This document shows positions 20,299 through 41,579 of a stretch of DNA of 64,000 nt, piece by piece. Each line of letters starts with the position of its first letter. Position 1 is the first letter of the stretch. Origin of the DNA: Ascaris suum (lineage: Eukaryota; Nematoda; Chromadorea; Rhabditida; Ascarididae). The stretch is from contig CM024171.1 of assembly GCA_013433145.1 (NCBI GenBank), positions 930,001 to 994,000 of the forward strand. Reading direction: 5' to 3'. The notes beneath the pieces were generated by a model. That model had not been told where the DNA came from. It saw only the letters and a list, made by a program, of their open reading frames with translations, and ran no database searches. Made by a program: the position numbers and the translations under genes.

Positions 20299-22903
20299 CA
20301 ACGAAACGATCCAATAAACCTACCATCAGATGATCGTGGCCGGAAAAATCATTCAACGGCAAGCGTCTTCCTTTCTTCCCACCCCCCTAACCCTTTTATG
20401 GCAATCATAAGAAGTAATAAAACAATATCTTTGATAGGGTGACGCCTAATACCTAACGTCAATCTTGGGTGAAGCCTGGTTTCATTCCCCAATGGTGATC
20501 GCGATAGCGATCGTGCCTGGTCTTATCTCAGTACTAACTCCTCAACAATTTCCTTCGTATCCATGGAAGCCCACAATAGTAAATCATTTCTCCCCGTCAG
20601 CAAAACTCATCACCCCTCACCAGAAAATCTAACCTATCCAAACGTTCATAGTCCTATCCGAACAAAGCGTATCATGCATAATTTTTCCACCTTGGCAACC
20701 TGTTTATCCAAACAGCATGAATCGTTTACGTAAATCGTTTCTTCCTATTTAGCTACCACCCATATTTATAAGCTTTTTTTGAAACTTATTACACTATTTT
20801 AGACCTATTTTAAAACCTATACCGAACCGTTTGGTTAAAGTAACCAATACGGTTTGCCACTACCATTAATTCAACACTATTAGTTGAGCATCGCGATCGA
20901 CTTGGTAAACACTCTTTTCTTGTGGAAAAAAACGATGAGATTGAGGTTCTAGTTATTAAAGAGGATGGTAGATTGTAATTATATATGTTGCCTAGAAAGA
21001 AAGACGAACTTTTTATTGCTAGAGGTAAGATCAATAATATGTGGAAAGAAAAAGAACTATTATGAAGAGGTAATTTTAATTAGTAACGATCACCTTTACT
21101 ATATCTTCTCATCTAATCTATACGTTAGAATTGGTAGACAATGATGTGAAAATGTCCAATTATAGAGAGAATTATATATTCTATTTCTCTAAAAATACTT
21201 GACATAAATCGCTAGATAGTATGAAAAACGAATAAATTTGTTAGCGATAGAGACGATAATAAACGAAATTATAGTGAAAATATAAGATTATTAATGAGTG
21301 CAAATATTTATTGCAAATAAATTTAACAGATAGAAATGAGAACATTGCATATTAAATGTAATTTGCAAACATTGCAATTTTTAGATATCATTGCAAAACA
21401 TTAAATAAAGCTGAAATAATCCATTAAAGCTTATTCATTCACATTGCAATCTATTAGATCTCATTGCCTATTCGTTAGCTCATAGAACTGGTTGTTTATA
21501 TAATTGTAGCACATAGAATACCCTTTTTTTTAAATATATGCAACTATTGATTTATATAATCGAAAAAATTAAAAGAATATTTGTTCTATAATTTTCGGCC
21601 ATTTGCATATGTTGACTAGAAAGAAAGACGTGAATGACCAATGACCATGCCAATCACACCAATGACCAATGACCAGACTGCAAATGCATAGTTTTTGAAA
21701 ATTCTGAAAAAAAAAGCAATGCAAAACTTTGCAATAAAATATTTGCAGAAAATATTTTAATATGAAAATTTTTGTCGTTGCAAAATGAATTTTTTGAACG
21801 TTTGTGCTAATATTTCTAAATTTTACATCTTATCTTTGTTGTTTGCTTAGTTTCAAAAAAAAAATGGCGCTTTTGACGCATCGTAGCGTTCTGGCAATTT
21901 GCCAACTTTTAAATTTTTTTTCGCATTTTTACAATTTAAGAACCATTCCTATTAATTGACAACTAGTAAATATTACATTGGCGATGGAAATGAAAATATT
22001 GGAAGATATGCGAAAAATAAGATAGATAAAGCTTTTGATTAAAAAAAAAGAAGCCATCAAGTTGCATTAATTATGCATGTAACAAATAATAATACCCGAA
22101 ACCACACCGTATTGTAAACACTAAAAGAATTGACACTAACGTCTTAAATTATATAATCATAACAATGACCAATGACCATGCCAATCACATCAATGACCAG
22201 TAACCAAACTGCAATCAATGACCAACGACTAAAAGTAGTCGTTCAAATGTGTAAAAACCATGCAGTAGAATGGCACAGCTCACACAACAAGCAAAGAATG
22301 ACCCGGCGAAGAGGATAAACAATAGATGGGAGTAGTCTAGAAACACGGTGTCAATAAATTTAAGCACTCAGTGAAATCATTTCTGACGACGATCGGTACG
22401 ATCAACTCCGAGAGCTGAATCTGCTGCAAGCCATCTGCCTCATTAATTTCACTCCACAAAACACATCAGAAATATTCAAATTAAAATAAATAATATTCAA
22501 ATTACACCGTTGAATGACCATTTATAATCTATAATAAATAATAAATTTTAACGGGGAGAGGAGAAGAAAGTATACTAGAAAGGAGAGGATAAGGATGGAG
22601 GGGGGGGGGGGGGGGGGGGAGAAAGAACGATATCAATAATCTAGATCGCCTCACCTTGACTGACCTAAAAGCTATAACAAATAATAAGCTTCTAACGCCA
22701 ATATCACACAAACAACATATCACAATAATAAATTACTCCACCGGAAACTATTATATATTAGCCAATAAATAATGAAGTGAAAAGAACGACAGGACAATAT
22801 TTGTGTTGTCTTTCGAGAGGATAAATATTTGTCCTATCTTTCTTTTATCTCATACTGCAGCAATAAATATCCTTGCCTTCTTTAATGAAATGAACGAATA
22901 AAC
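20299..22903. other. Intergenic: Pol eta 5' side to JMJD8 3' side
   Basis: I find no gene here. A segment built from CAATGACCAATGACCATGCC, followed by CAATCAC, occurs at about 21634-21680 and again, slightly diverged, at about 22164-22235. A G20 tract lies at 22600-22619. The rest is AT-rich and without structure that I can name. Confidence 0.55.
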
Positions 22904-24289
<1,386 letters not shown>

Positions 24290-24304
24290 AAGAACACACA
24301 GTAC

Positions 24305-25275
24305 CTGAAGTGAGTTTCCTCCATATTTTCGACGCTGATCAACGAGATGCACACATGTGAATGCGCCGATCAGATAAAGCCTCAAATTCGTTCTTAACGC
24401 AAAAATTAATAATATTGTGATCCCCGATTCAAATCCATCATATTCCAGTTAAATACCGCCTAATAACTTATTTCATAATAAATAATGTTTATATAACAGC
24501 ACATTCATAAGCAAATAAATCGACTCTCCAATAGTTCAAACCGCTATATTTAACAAATTATCAACTCGTTCTCGTCTACAATTACGATTTCTCCTTGGAG
24601 AATCGAAGACGTTCCCATCATATTCCCTCAATGATAGCCATCATTACCAAATTCCCCTCCAGAGAATCTCAGGTTCATACCGCACCAATTTTCAGAAGAA
24701 ACTACTTCCCAACATTTTTAAGAGAATTAAACAGATCAGAAAAAAAAAAACTACCCATATATTCCCGTGAATCGCCAATAAAATAAAACCATTGAACAAA
24801 TAATTTCCCTCCAGACACCTTTCGGCGCAATTCTCGAGTGGAGAAAGACTCACATTTCAATGTGTTCTTACTTCATATCTGATTATGATTTAAAGAAATT
24901 CTGATTGTCGTACGTACATCTTATTGTAACCGTTGATTTGAGGATAGATTTATAGTTTCCGTCGTGTAGTCTGCTCAATCGAACATAGCTAAAATTTATT
25001 CGACCACTTTCCCTCTCACCTTATTTTCACCGATTACTTCAAAGCACCCTACCTGTCGTTAATATTAAACGGATTAATAAATTCCGATATACCTGTCAAC
25101 CTAGCACATCGATACTCCTCTTCGTCTTATCACTCCGACTTGATCTAACACTAGGAAATATCGAACTGGTAATGCACGCAACCACTTATTAGCAGTCGTT
25201 GGAAAATCAACTCAAAAATGTTTTTATTGGCTTCACCAAACACAACAACAAACGACTGGCAACAAATGGTATCGC
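24305..25275. other. Intergenic between JMJD8 and RPS15A
   Basis: No gene is seen. On the - strand an AATAAA signal (complement of 25223-25228) lies about 50 bases after the RPS15A stop codon. Confidence 0.55.
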
Positions 25276-29240
<3,965 letters not shown>

Positions 29241-29243
29241 GGA

Positions 29244-29651
29244 TTGGATCATTGGATCATTGAACCGAATAGAACGAATATCGGAGGTATTGGGAAGTCT
29301 ACATTCTTGCATGGTTTTGCTTCAAAAATTCCCGAAATTCATAGGTTTTTTTCAATGGTTTTTCACTCTCCGTTTGCAGCTGGTTCCTTGGAACTTCGGA
29401 AAACACCGGAAAAAGGACCGGAGAGGATAGGATTGTCCTCTATGTCTCAAGTGGACGTTCACAGCACAAATTTGAAAACCACCTTAGGCAAATTAACCAA
29501 ACTCAATCCTTATGTACTCGATGCTTATGAAAAATATCTTGCAAGTGAAATTTTGATAACTTTCTGCGCCTATCAAACTTTATGCGATCATCCTTTTTAT
29601 GCTAAGTATGCCATATTCAAACCTATCAATAATTCATGCGGAATTGCATAA
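29244..29651 (+). CDS. Unresolved ORF or exon, function unknown
   Basis: A 135-codon open frame on the + strand. The part from a second Met at 29441 (MSQVDVHSTNLKTTLGKL, then LNPYVLDAYEKYL) looks more like coding sequence than the rest: helical, mixed polar composition, and followed by a possible donor (GCAA/GTGAAA at about 29543). A TATATATA element lies about 110 bases before the first ATG. The NPYVLDAYEKYL part loosely recalls the N-terminus of eIF3 subunit k, but no continuing exons were found before TAF9. It could be an isolated exon, a gene fragment or chance. Confidence 0.3.
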   Translation: MDHWIIEPNRTNIGGIGKSTFLHGFASKIPEIHRFFSMVFHSPFAAGSLELRKTPEKGPERIGLSSMSQVDVHSTNLKTTLGKLTKLNPYVLDAYEKYLASEILITFCAYQTLCDHPFYAKYAIFKPINNSCGIA

Positions 29652-30590
29652 ACAGTTGAGGTCCATCGATCCGTTGAATTTGCTATTCCGGATTTTATCG
29701 ACGGAATGATGCAATTCCGGATGCATTCATCCGGATTGTAATGAAAATATTGTAATGTTGCAAATAATGGACGCTATTCCTTTCTGCATTTTCTACGTCA
29801 TTATTTAGTCCTATATGACAGCATTCTTTCTTCATAGATTTATTCCTTTATTCTTCTAAATTTGTTCAAATATTTGTTTATTATCTCTCATTTAGATTTT
29901 CTTTAGATCGCAATACCTCTATTCGTCTCTTTATTATAAATAAAGTGCAATAATTCAAACAAATCAACAAATATTTGATGAAATCTTTACCAATACAAAA
30001 AAAACGAACAATGATTAAAATAATAAAATATAATTTCCATAATGCAAAAAAAAAAATTTCCATATTTTAAATTTGCATATTTTAACATTCGAATATAGAT
30101 ATGCTCAACTTGTTCAAATTGATCGATCACATTGCGATCGATTAATTTGCCATTTGCATTAAAAAATAAACGCCTATTTATTATATAAAGCCTATATACT
30201 ATTAAACAAATACACTCAAAATCATCAAAAATAGAGTTGAAAAAAAAATCGATAATGTGCTTTAAGAAGTTTTATTCTTTAGTGAGGAGTGGTACAATAA
30301 AAAACAAAAAAAAAAGATTTAAAATAATGAACATTTTTTAAAACTTAGAAAAAAAAAGGATATGAAGTGGTCAATACAAGATATACATGATGGACGAATA
30401 AGTACTGCTAATAGCAAAACTTTCATCTCTTACTCATAAAAATTGGAGTTCCCGAACTACCTCAGGTCTCTCAGCGAATTTTTCATAAAACAGCATAATA
30501 ACTTTGTAGTTATTTCATCTTCATCACTTTCGTCATCTATACTACATCTCTCTGATCCGTCCGGCTATAATTAAAACATCATAAACAATG
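29652..30590. other. Intergenic, 3' of TAF9
   Basis: AT-rich DNA without supportable coding. Near-palindromic ATTCCGGAT-type words cluster at about 29682-29736, with no clear function. Confidence 0.5.
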
Positions 30591-32580
30591 TTACGTATCA
30601 TAATCTTCCTCATCAATTGGACGCCTCTTCAAAACACTTGTAATTGCCTCAGGTCTTGTTTGCCTCGGAGTTTCGGTCGATCTTTCAGCCTCTTCCTTCT
30701 GATTTCGACTCATTTGTTCGGCTAATTCCCTTAGGCGTTCTCGACTCTAAAATATAAAAATTTCTGAATAAGATATCTCTTCTATTATAATTATACCTCC
30801 ATAACGTTAAGTGCTGCAATCAATCAACGGTAAACAGCAATAATACTCCAGGATAAAAGAATTTCTGTTTTGTAAACTAAGCGGTGCTTCAGTTAGCGTT
30901 CGAAGCTTTAACAGTACAAATAATGGACCCCCCCCCCCCCCCCACCTCCCCTATTATTAATAAAACGATCATAAATAGTATTCAACTCTCATTGCCGAAA
31001 GAAATCTCTATCAACAAGCTATCAAGCCCTAAACTTATATCAAACAAGCTGCTAAGCTGATATGCAAAGAATCGGACCAATAGGACCATATTTTAAGTTA
31101 AATTAGTCCAAGAGAGTAGAAAAGAGTATATACCTTCCACTGCATATTTGGTTGTACCAAACAAAATCGATCATTCGGTAGGCGCATTCCAAAGTTTTGA
31201 CGAATTGCTGGAAGTGGGATTGAATTCTTTTGCTCAGCTAATTCCAACATAAATTGTCTATCGGGACGAGCACCACGCCAAGCGCTTGCTGAAATAATTC
31301 ACAGCTATTGATTAGTTTACCCTCATTAAATTCTTTGTGAAATGTACACGTAAATTTCTTCTGAATAAATTTTCTCCTCTATTTTGAAACAATCTGACGA
31401 GGTCAAGAGAGATATTTCCCCTAAAGAGTACTTGATAGTAAGTCAACGCTCCTTATTCCCGAAATTATATTTGAGATTGCTTCTGGTCATCGCACAGTTC
31501 TGGCTATTAAAGCTATTTTTAAAAAAGCCAAAAAAGAGCCATTCGTGACGGATTTCTGCCCTAACATATGGCCTTGGCTCAATATTTGCTTGGCCCAAAA
31601 AGAAGACGTTAGGGCAGTAGTAATTTGAAATCCAAGATGAAAGCAAAGAAACTCGAAGTAGAGGCGGGATAAATCCTTTCCATAAACGTTGTAAATTTTT
31701 TGAAGTTATTCCCCCTCTCCTTCCATCCCCTCACCTCCCTCCCCCCCCCCCCATATATAGCTCATTTCAAAAATAAATTACCAGCGTTGTCGATGGCGAA
31801 TTGCACATCAGTTTCGTCGATTTGTTTCTTACCTGCATGCTCACTTACCGAACGTGCATCTTCCAAAAGATCGATTGTGTACCTGTGAATACACTCAGAT
31901 ATGCAAATATTATCACAAATAGACGAACTAGTCAATCTACTTTTAAATCATAAACTTCAGATTTCAAGTCGAATCAGCGCAACCGACTGAGCTCAATTAT
32001 CGGATACGGCTGGCCCAAAGGAACAAAGGATAGCCGAATCGAACAGATGTCCTGTATGAGAGCACTTTCTTCGTATCAACGCTTCGCATTGACTGTTCAC
32101 TTGTTTAGAAGCTCCGCGTTTTAGAGGATAAAATATTCATTTGCTGCACTGTGTTCAGATTTGATTAGTCAACGTAACTGTCTCTCGAGGTTTGCACCTT
32201 TCGAGGCTGGAATCAAACTCAACCCGGTCCTAGCCGCAAGAGAGATCGAGACGGCTATTTAAACCAGCGGAAGGGGAGATCCAAGGCTTGGCCAAAACGA
32301 CACTTCTTGGCCACAACAGTGGGGGACTTCTGTGGCCTTAGCAGACTACGGGTTCTTTCCTCCCTTCAAGAGGTCTTAAAACAAAGCCTAGACACCCCCC
32401 CCCCCTAATACCTTAAACGTCACCACCTCTGCAATGCAGTTAGCAACTTATGAAGAGGATATTGACATACCTGTAAGCGAATTCAAGCAATTGTGAGACA
32501 ACACGAGGTTCATAGTCAGTGACACCCATCTCCTTGAGGATGTTTTGAACGACAAGTGCATCATGCGGTATTGCGCTCAT
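30591..32580 (-). CDS. taf-9: TFIID/SAGA subunit TAF9
   Basis: Four exons, 32580-32471, 31882-31782, 31288-31134 and 30746-30591, join cleanly (phases 2, 1, 0) into 173 residues. The first 70 or so form the histone fold that pairs with TAF6: [20 protein letters not shown], then [20 protein letters not shown] and [17 protein letters not shown]. The conserved TAF9 region follows: [20 protein letters not shown] and [17 protein letters not shown]. The tail is charged and ends PIDEEDYDT. Known role: core promoter recognition and co-activation in the nucleus. The start is supported by the histone-fold N-terminus and by a TTTAAG acceptor two bases upstream of the ATG. All three introns carry a poly-C tract on the + strand, that is poly-G in the sense strand. 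Confidence 0.96.
30928..30943 (-). repeat. Poly-G (sense) tract, TAF9 intron 3
   Basis: Sixteen Cs on the + strand. Introns 2 (31741-31752) and 1 (32395-32405) of the same gene have similar tracts in the same orientation. Confidence 0.95.
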
Positions 32581-32582
32581 CT

Positions 32583-33048
32583 CTTAAATAATAAAATCTA
32601 CAAAATTAAAAAAAAAAACAACAACAACAAATAAATACAAAATCGAATACGAAAAACGAGAAACTGAAAACATGGGGTTCAGCTAGATGAAATTTAAGCA
32701 AAAATAATCCTAATAATCACAATTTATTTCTTTAAGAAAAAGAAAGAAATAAAAGAGATAAATAAATATAAAGAAGTAAAATGATGAGAGGGTGGAAAGG
32801 CATGGTCCAGGTAAGCAAAATTCAGGTAAGAGAATAAATGCACAAGTGTTTATTGCACGTTCGAGAGGTCAACAATCGTAGTAAAAAAATAGCATAGAAG
32901 CATATTAAAAAAAAAATTCCAAAGATAAATAAATATACAAATTGAAATAAACAATGCTACGTTATGAAATCGACTCAATTCAACGTTCACTTGATGTGAT
33001 CTCAAAAATAAAAACACTCCAACTTTCCTGAAGCTAGTCAATATATTT

Positions 33049-33095
<47 letters not shown>

Positions 33096-35628
33096 CTTTA
33101 TTTATTCATCTATCTCTTTAATTAATTAATTTGTTAGTTAATTAATCCATTTCAAATGTCCACAAATGCAAAAAAAAATGCAAAAATGTATGCACATATA
33201 AAAATAAAGATGAACGAAACATTCGTGAATCTGTACAATCCGAACAAAATGATATCATATCCGATAGGTGAGATGATCAATGGCGTCTAGATCGATACCA
33301 GCCAGCCACAGGTAAACAACCCACCGCACACTAGCACAAGTGCTCCGCCATCTACGTCCTACTCACAGACGCAGCAAATATTCCACAACACGTTTCATCC
33401 ACTAGCATCTGCTGGAATAGCGCACGATATAGGGCTGTTATTGTTTGTTTCGAAGAAGTAGGCCAGGTGTTGATAAACCAAGGTGCGATAGGATCTGGAT
33501 CAGGTGTTGATAAACCAGCGTGGGATAGACTCGTTATATCACAGCATTACATAGCTTGCTTCGTATAAATGGTCTAACTCATATATCACATCTTTTCTTG
33601 TCCATTCGTTGTCTTTTATCCAGCTTTTCCCACTCTACACCATTTTCCATCCCACCCACGCATGCGCAAGTTTCTTGAGACGATTTTGCAACTTAAGCTT
33701 GCATTACCTTCAGGTTTTCCGCCTGACGCCAAAATTGTTGAACTACGTTGCTCAGGTGTTTGAGCTGTCGTAAGCTCGGTCTTGCGCACCTTATCACCTC
33801 AGGTTAAGGTGTGGTATATTTCCAATTAAGCTGGATTTTGCGCCAAAGTTTTATACTGTCGAAATTTGTATTGTCCCATCGAAGTATTACTATAAATAGG
33901 GCTATAACATTGCAAAGGGTAAGTTTCATACGAAAAACATTTACCGACTGACAAATTGATCGAAGGCTCCAATTGACTCCGGTCGGGAATCCGTCAACTC
34001 CGACCGATGCAATATTGCAGCAAATGCTCGATACGACAGGCGTCACTCTTTATGCCTCTTCAGGTAGCACTGCCAGGAAGGTGTATGCCTTTAACGGAAC
34101 AGTCACCCTAAGAATGGCCGAAGGCTCCAGTTGACTCCGAAACTAAAGGCATTTCCTGGTCGATCCCATCAAAGTGGTGGGTGTATACCTTGGAAGCAAC
34201 ACAATCGCATGGCAAAATGCGTCGAAAAACGACTTCTTCAATCCGTAGTCATCAAGCAGCAGATTTAAAAACGCTCCAAGCAAACGACAGTCATGACCTA
34301 AAATCATCAGGTTGTCGCGGACTGATTTCTTTCCAGTAGCGAGGGACTATGGTTTAGAGTTGCGTAGCACTCCTTATTGAAACTGTGCATCACAGCTTGC
34401 AGGCTTCGGGAAAGGTTCTCACTAAGTTCACTCGACCGAAGTTCCCGAAGTTCCTCAACTTCTCGACGTATCCCTCTCGAGAACATAGTCAATTTTCTTA
34501 TTTTTCGGCGATTTAAAGCTTAACCGGTTATTCAGAGGAAATGAGAGACGGGAAAGTCTGCCTCAATGGAGATGACTGAAAAAAATTACTGCCATCTGTC
34601 TCCAAAAAAAAAAGAGATTCATTTAGAAAACTTGTGGCTGCTTTGGAAAAGAAAAGCTAGCCAAGCCAAGATATCTAATTGCTCTGAATATAGCGAAAAC
34701 TAGCCCAGCAAAGCTTTGCCCATGCCTAATCAAATTTTCCCTTGTAAATTTCCTCCCCAATTCAGCTTCTCTCTCCAGTCTTTCATAAGAATTGATAGGA
34801 TTAAGTTATAGCGGATGTTCGCCTCAAATCTGGGCAAATTTCCGAGTCCAAAGTTGGGATGCTACTCAATTCCGCCTTCCCGGGAATGATAATGAAAGCT
34901 TGCTAAGAAATGCAATTTGACCTCTGTGCGGAAATTTGCGTAGTCCGTATTGAACTTTCTCGGCGACTCCACTATCATTCTTGATCATCCAAGACCTCTG
35001 GATCAACTCCGACTCACAAAACTTTACCCCATTTGCACTCGCCATCAAAAAAACCCCAAAAATTTTCACCACGTTTAAGTTATTGATGAGCTTTACTTGC
35101 AACTGCATCTCGTACTTCATGTCGAAGCATTCATTTTCTAAGCGTTAAGGATTCCCCCCCCCCCCCCTCTCTTTGATCGTACAGCGATCTAGTCTATAAA
35201 TCCACCTAATTTCAACGCTATCCTTACCTCAAAGCCACTATTACAGAGACAAGCCGTGTCAAAAAATGCCCTCATAATGGTTGCCATCTGTCATCCCTTT
35301 GCAATTTTTATGGAAGAAAAAACAAATACTGCATTATGCATATCGCTCTCAATATCTCAATTATTGATCATCTATGAAGTTCGCCCACCATATTGAACTA
35401 TCCATCAAATCCATCAAATCCTCTATGCCAACTCCGATCGAACAAGCAATCCCGTCCCGTCGGTCAAATATGATGCACTGAATAACCCAACAGATATTTT
35501 TATTCAAAAAAAACGATCAAAATTCGTCGACTAATAAATTGAACAATCAGAAACGATTATGTTTACAGAGAACACATTATATATGAGGATCAGAGAATCA
35601 AAAGAAAAAAGACAACAGGTAACGATCA
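32583..35628. other. Intergenic between myosin light chain and TAF9
   Basis: No gene is recognised. A (TTTA)n array lies at 33043-33098. A pair of direct repeats containing CAGGTGTTGATAAACCA sits at about 33462-33530. The segment CGAAGGCTCCA[AG]TTGACTCCG occurs at about 33961 and 34121 in an unusually GC-rich block (33.9-34.5 kb). C14 is at 35154-35167. The GC-rich block could be degraded mobile DNA, but I cannot place it in a family. Confidence 0.5.
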
Positions 35629-37400
35629 TCAAGCGTGCATCACCGCTCGCACAAAATCCGATATATTCACATTGCCGTGTGAATCATCATGACCTGCCAA
35701 TAGTTGATCCACCTATAATTATATCCATTATTCGCTGAAATAAAACCAACCAATAACCTAAATTCCACCTATGTGACACCTCAATGAGGAAGGAATAATA
35801 ACCTGCCGTAAGCCGTCTGCAAATAGTCATCCAGGCCTCGGGGATATCATAATTCATTTCGATAATCACAGGCCCCAAAAATAACGGCATCATACCCTTC
35901 TGCGAATTCTGTCTTTTACAATAATCAAAGGAACGACCCAACCTGACGTCTCAGAACGAGGTACAGTTCGTGCTTCTGGTCGGTACCAAGGCCAACAAGG
36001 CTTCTAAACCCTTCAGAAAGGAGTCATCACGAATAAAATTCCAAATTTACCCGTTGTTTCCAAGCGTTGTCCGGTATCTCTATGATCTTTAAATACCTCT
36101 CAGGGATCTTCAAAAGCAACTGAAAAAGCTCCCACCTGACATGGCTCTACCATCTTTGTCAAACCAAACATTAAACCATAAAAACCATCCCAAAAGGAAA
36201 AATAACTACACTGTCTTTAGAAACTCCCATCACTTCAAAAAAAAAAGTAATAATGAAGACCCCACAGCGGACTGCGTATCGCTGTTAGAGAACTATGAAT
36301 CGTCATGTCAGTAAGTTTCCAGGCGAAAATCCATCTAAGGTTTACCAACGGAAACACAACAAGGATCTTAACCCTAAAGAGCATACCTCTTCATCGGACA
36401 GCCTCTCGCCCAAAGTGGTTAACAAATGCCGTAGTTCAGCCACATTGATCAATCCATTACCCTAAAAGTAAATATCATTCAATAAACAAACTCCACTGTG
36501 GTACTAAAGGTATACCTGCTAAGGTGTTTACTTGAAGCATTCATGAGTCAGGTCACAATCAATTATACCAATACGCTTAACTTTACCTGCTTCATTATAT
36601 ATACACCATCCTTTACTTCATAATACTGAGAGAGAGTTTCATCACCACACCCCCCCCCCCCCCCACCCCCATCCCCTTATATCACCCTCTATATCACAGT
36701 TATGTATTTCTGGTAATTGAATATTTCTCAATATAGTTGACAAATACAAATACAAATGCATAATGCCAGCTGCAAGCTGTAAGCAACTTCTTTTATATTA
36801 TTATATAAGGGTGAAATCCCAATAGTTTTCGTGAAATGATTCTTGGTTTCAGTGAATTAGCCTTTCAACGTTTCAACGAATTCCGCATTGCCGCTTTAAT
36901 AGGAATGCGCAATTATAAGCTCCGACTCCTTGTGTGCTCTGACAAGACACCCTGACTCCTCCTACGAGCCACTCCGCCCAGCACACTCATCGGGATCGCA
37001 GCGGTGGAATAGGTCCAAACCCTCCTTCTAAGCGAATGAACGGTGAATGGAAACATCAGCATTCGATGGGCAGGAGATGAGCCTAAGTGCTATAAAAGCT
37101 AAACTTCATGTGACCTTACGACTCCACTTAAGCAAAAGGTCAAACAAAAAAGCATTATTTCATGAGATCATTATCACTTATATGAATGCAATCTCGAGTT
37201 AAGGGAAAGACGAGGACCGCAAAAAAGCAGAACTCCCCCCCCCCCCCCCCCGAAGATGTTAAATTTGGCACACTTACTTCTTTGTCGAAATGTGACAGGC
37301 CCTCAACGAATTCCTCCAGCGTATGACTTTCTTTCGATTTATTCACCGACTGATAGATCGGTACAAAATCCTCGAAAGTTATTCTTGTATCTGTAACGAT

Positions 37401-37486
<86 letters not shown>

Positions 37487-38821
37487 ATGCAGTAAGCACG
37501 AATCATAAAATATTTACCAGCTCCGTAATATTTGAAAAGAAATAACTCTACCAAAGATGCTTTGCCAGATGAGGAATAGCAAAAATGGGTTAGCTAGGCT
37601 AACTTTGTGCTGCAGTCATTTTGATGAGTCAATGAGTCAATAAATGCTGCGTTGGTGCCGTCTATCTACTCCTATTTCCAAACAATATTTCAAGTGCTGA
37701 ATTTTTTCCGCCTGTGATATTGACAGATGGCTTATAGAGAGCAATGCACAATAGAATCACGCTAGCAACATCATCGCGTACAGCCTTTTACTGCAAACAT
37801 TAACAACTCAGAAACAGAAGCATGAATAAATCTTCATAGATAAAGTTGGATAAAGTTGGAAAAAAAATCAGCTGAATAAAAATCTTCACGAGAGACGCAT
37901 CGCTCCTCCATAAACTCATTTATTAAATGTACGTCTAAAATGCATTTAGCATGCAAACACTCAATATTCCTTAAACCTAAAGGACAACTAAAATAGATTT
38001 TCAAAAAATTCAATTCCCAAAAGTCCAAACAGTGAAAAAAAAATGCTTCAAAAATCCTTAACGAGGTTTTAATTATGCAATGACGCATTAAAAAACTGGA
38101 TTACCCTCACCTCATTACCTTAACATGTCGAATTATATTCTGAGATATAGATCCGTCGACGTGACCACAGGTCAAACTTCACAAGTTCAGGTCAAGAGTT
38201 CCTCCACTTGATTAAGTTCTAGGCGCACTACACGAATACCCACAAACAGAAAATTTCTGCCGTACCTTTTTTTTCGTAAATTACCAGCAAAAACCCCGTT
38301 AATCACCTGGATCGGTCCAATGAGCACAACATTTACGAATTTCTGCATCTGTCGGATTCTGTCCTAATGCACGAAGTACATCTCCAACCTGTGCCACTCC
38401 TATACGCTCATCACCCTGAAACAATCAATCAATAGCACATACATCGATATACTTATAACCCTTATATTCAAAATTCTGCGATGAATCATTTCACCGACCG
38501 GTCATCAACCTTGTAGGTAAAAAATTAAATAAAAAATATCGACTTTTTTTGTACTAAAATCATTAGCATTTACACTCCAATTGTTAAATTATAGCGTATA
38601 TTTTATGCAAAATACTTCAAAAATTTTGCACAATTGCATTGCAGAAAATTTCTCAAAATTTTGCAAAACTCATTGCATAAATTATAAAAATGCAAAATGC
38701 AAACCATCATTTACATCCTTATCAAATAAATAAGAGTGAATATAAAATTTATAACCTTTGAATCGAAATAACAAAATACTTCACGACACTCGGAAAGCTG
38801 CTCCTCTGTCGACGAGACCAT
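35629..38821 (-). CDS. Essential myosin light chain
   Basis: Five exons, 38821-38756, 38415-38307, 37390-37278, 36461-36387 and 35712-35629, give 148 residues, typical for an essential light chain. The four EF-hand-like units are degenerate, as in this family. The first (FDSKGDERI) lacks ligands, and [16 protein letters not shown] is the hallmark linker. [12 protein letters not shown] belongs to the second. The third ([18 protein letters not shown]) keeps Asp1 and Glu12 and is the best calcium loop. The last reads [20 protein letters not shown]. It would bind the first IQ motif of a myosin heavy chain neck. Calmodulin and regulatory light chain are less likely, given the RALGQNPT and loop patterns. 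C. elegans has both muscle (mlc-3) and non-muscle (mlc-5) versions and I cannot choose. A TATTTCAG acceptor lies 7 bases before the ATG. Confidence 0.93.
36650..36664 (-). repeat. Poly-G (sense) tract, myosin light chain intron 3
   Basis: Fifteen Cs on the + strand. A second tract of 17 Cs lies in the same intron at 37235-37251. Confidence 0.95.
36880..37150 (-). repeat. Dispersed repeat, copy D, in myosin light chain intron 3
   Basis: In reverse complement this block aligns by eye with copy B and, less closely, with A and C. It contains GATGGGCAGGAGATGAGCCT (about 37067-37086), the complement of TTCGCTTAGAAGGAGGGT, and the CGATGAGTGTGCTGGGCGGA part. Confidence 0.75.
37404..37482. repeat. 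(TA)n tract next to a 3' splice site
   Basis: About 79 bases of TA in intron 2 of the myosin light chain gene. In the sense direction it ends only about 13 bases before exon 3, which starts at 37390. Confidence 0.95.
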
Positions 38822-38828
38822 TTATATT

Positions 38829-41579
<2,751 letters not shown>

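Noticed and set aside
22529..22723. ORF with a proline run, and similar ones at 27188-27395 and 55827-56072
   Set aside because: The proline or glycine runs come from poly-C/poly-G tracts and not from protein-coding sequence.
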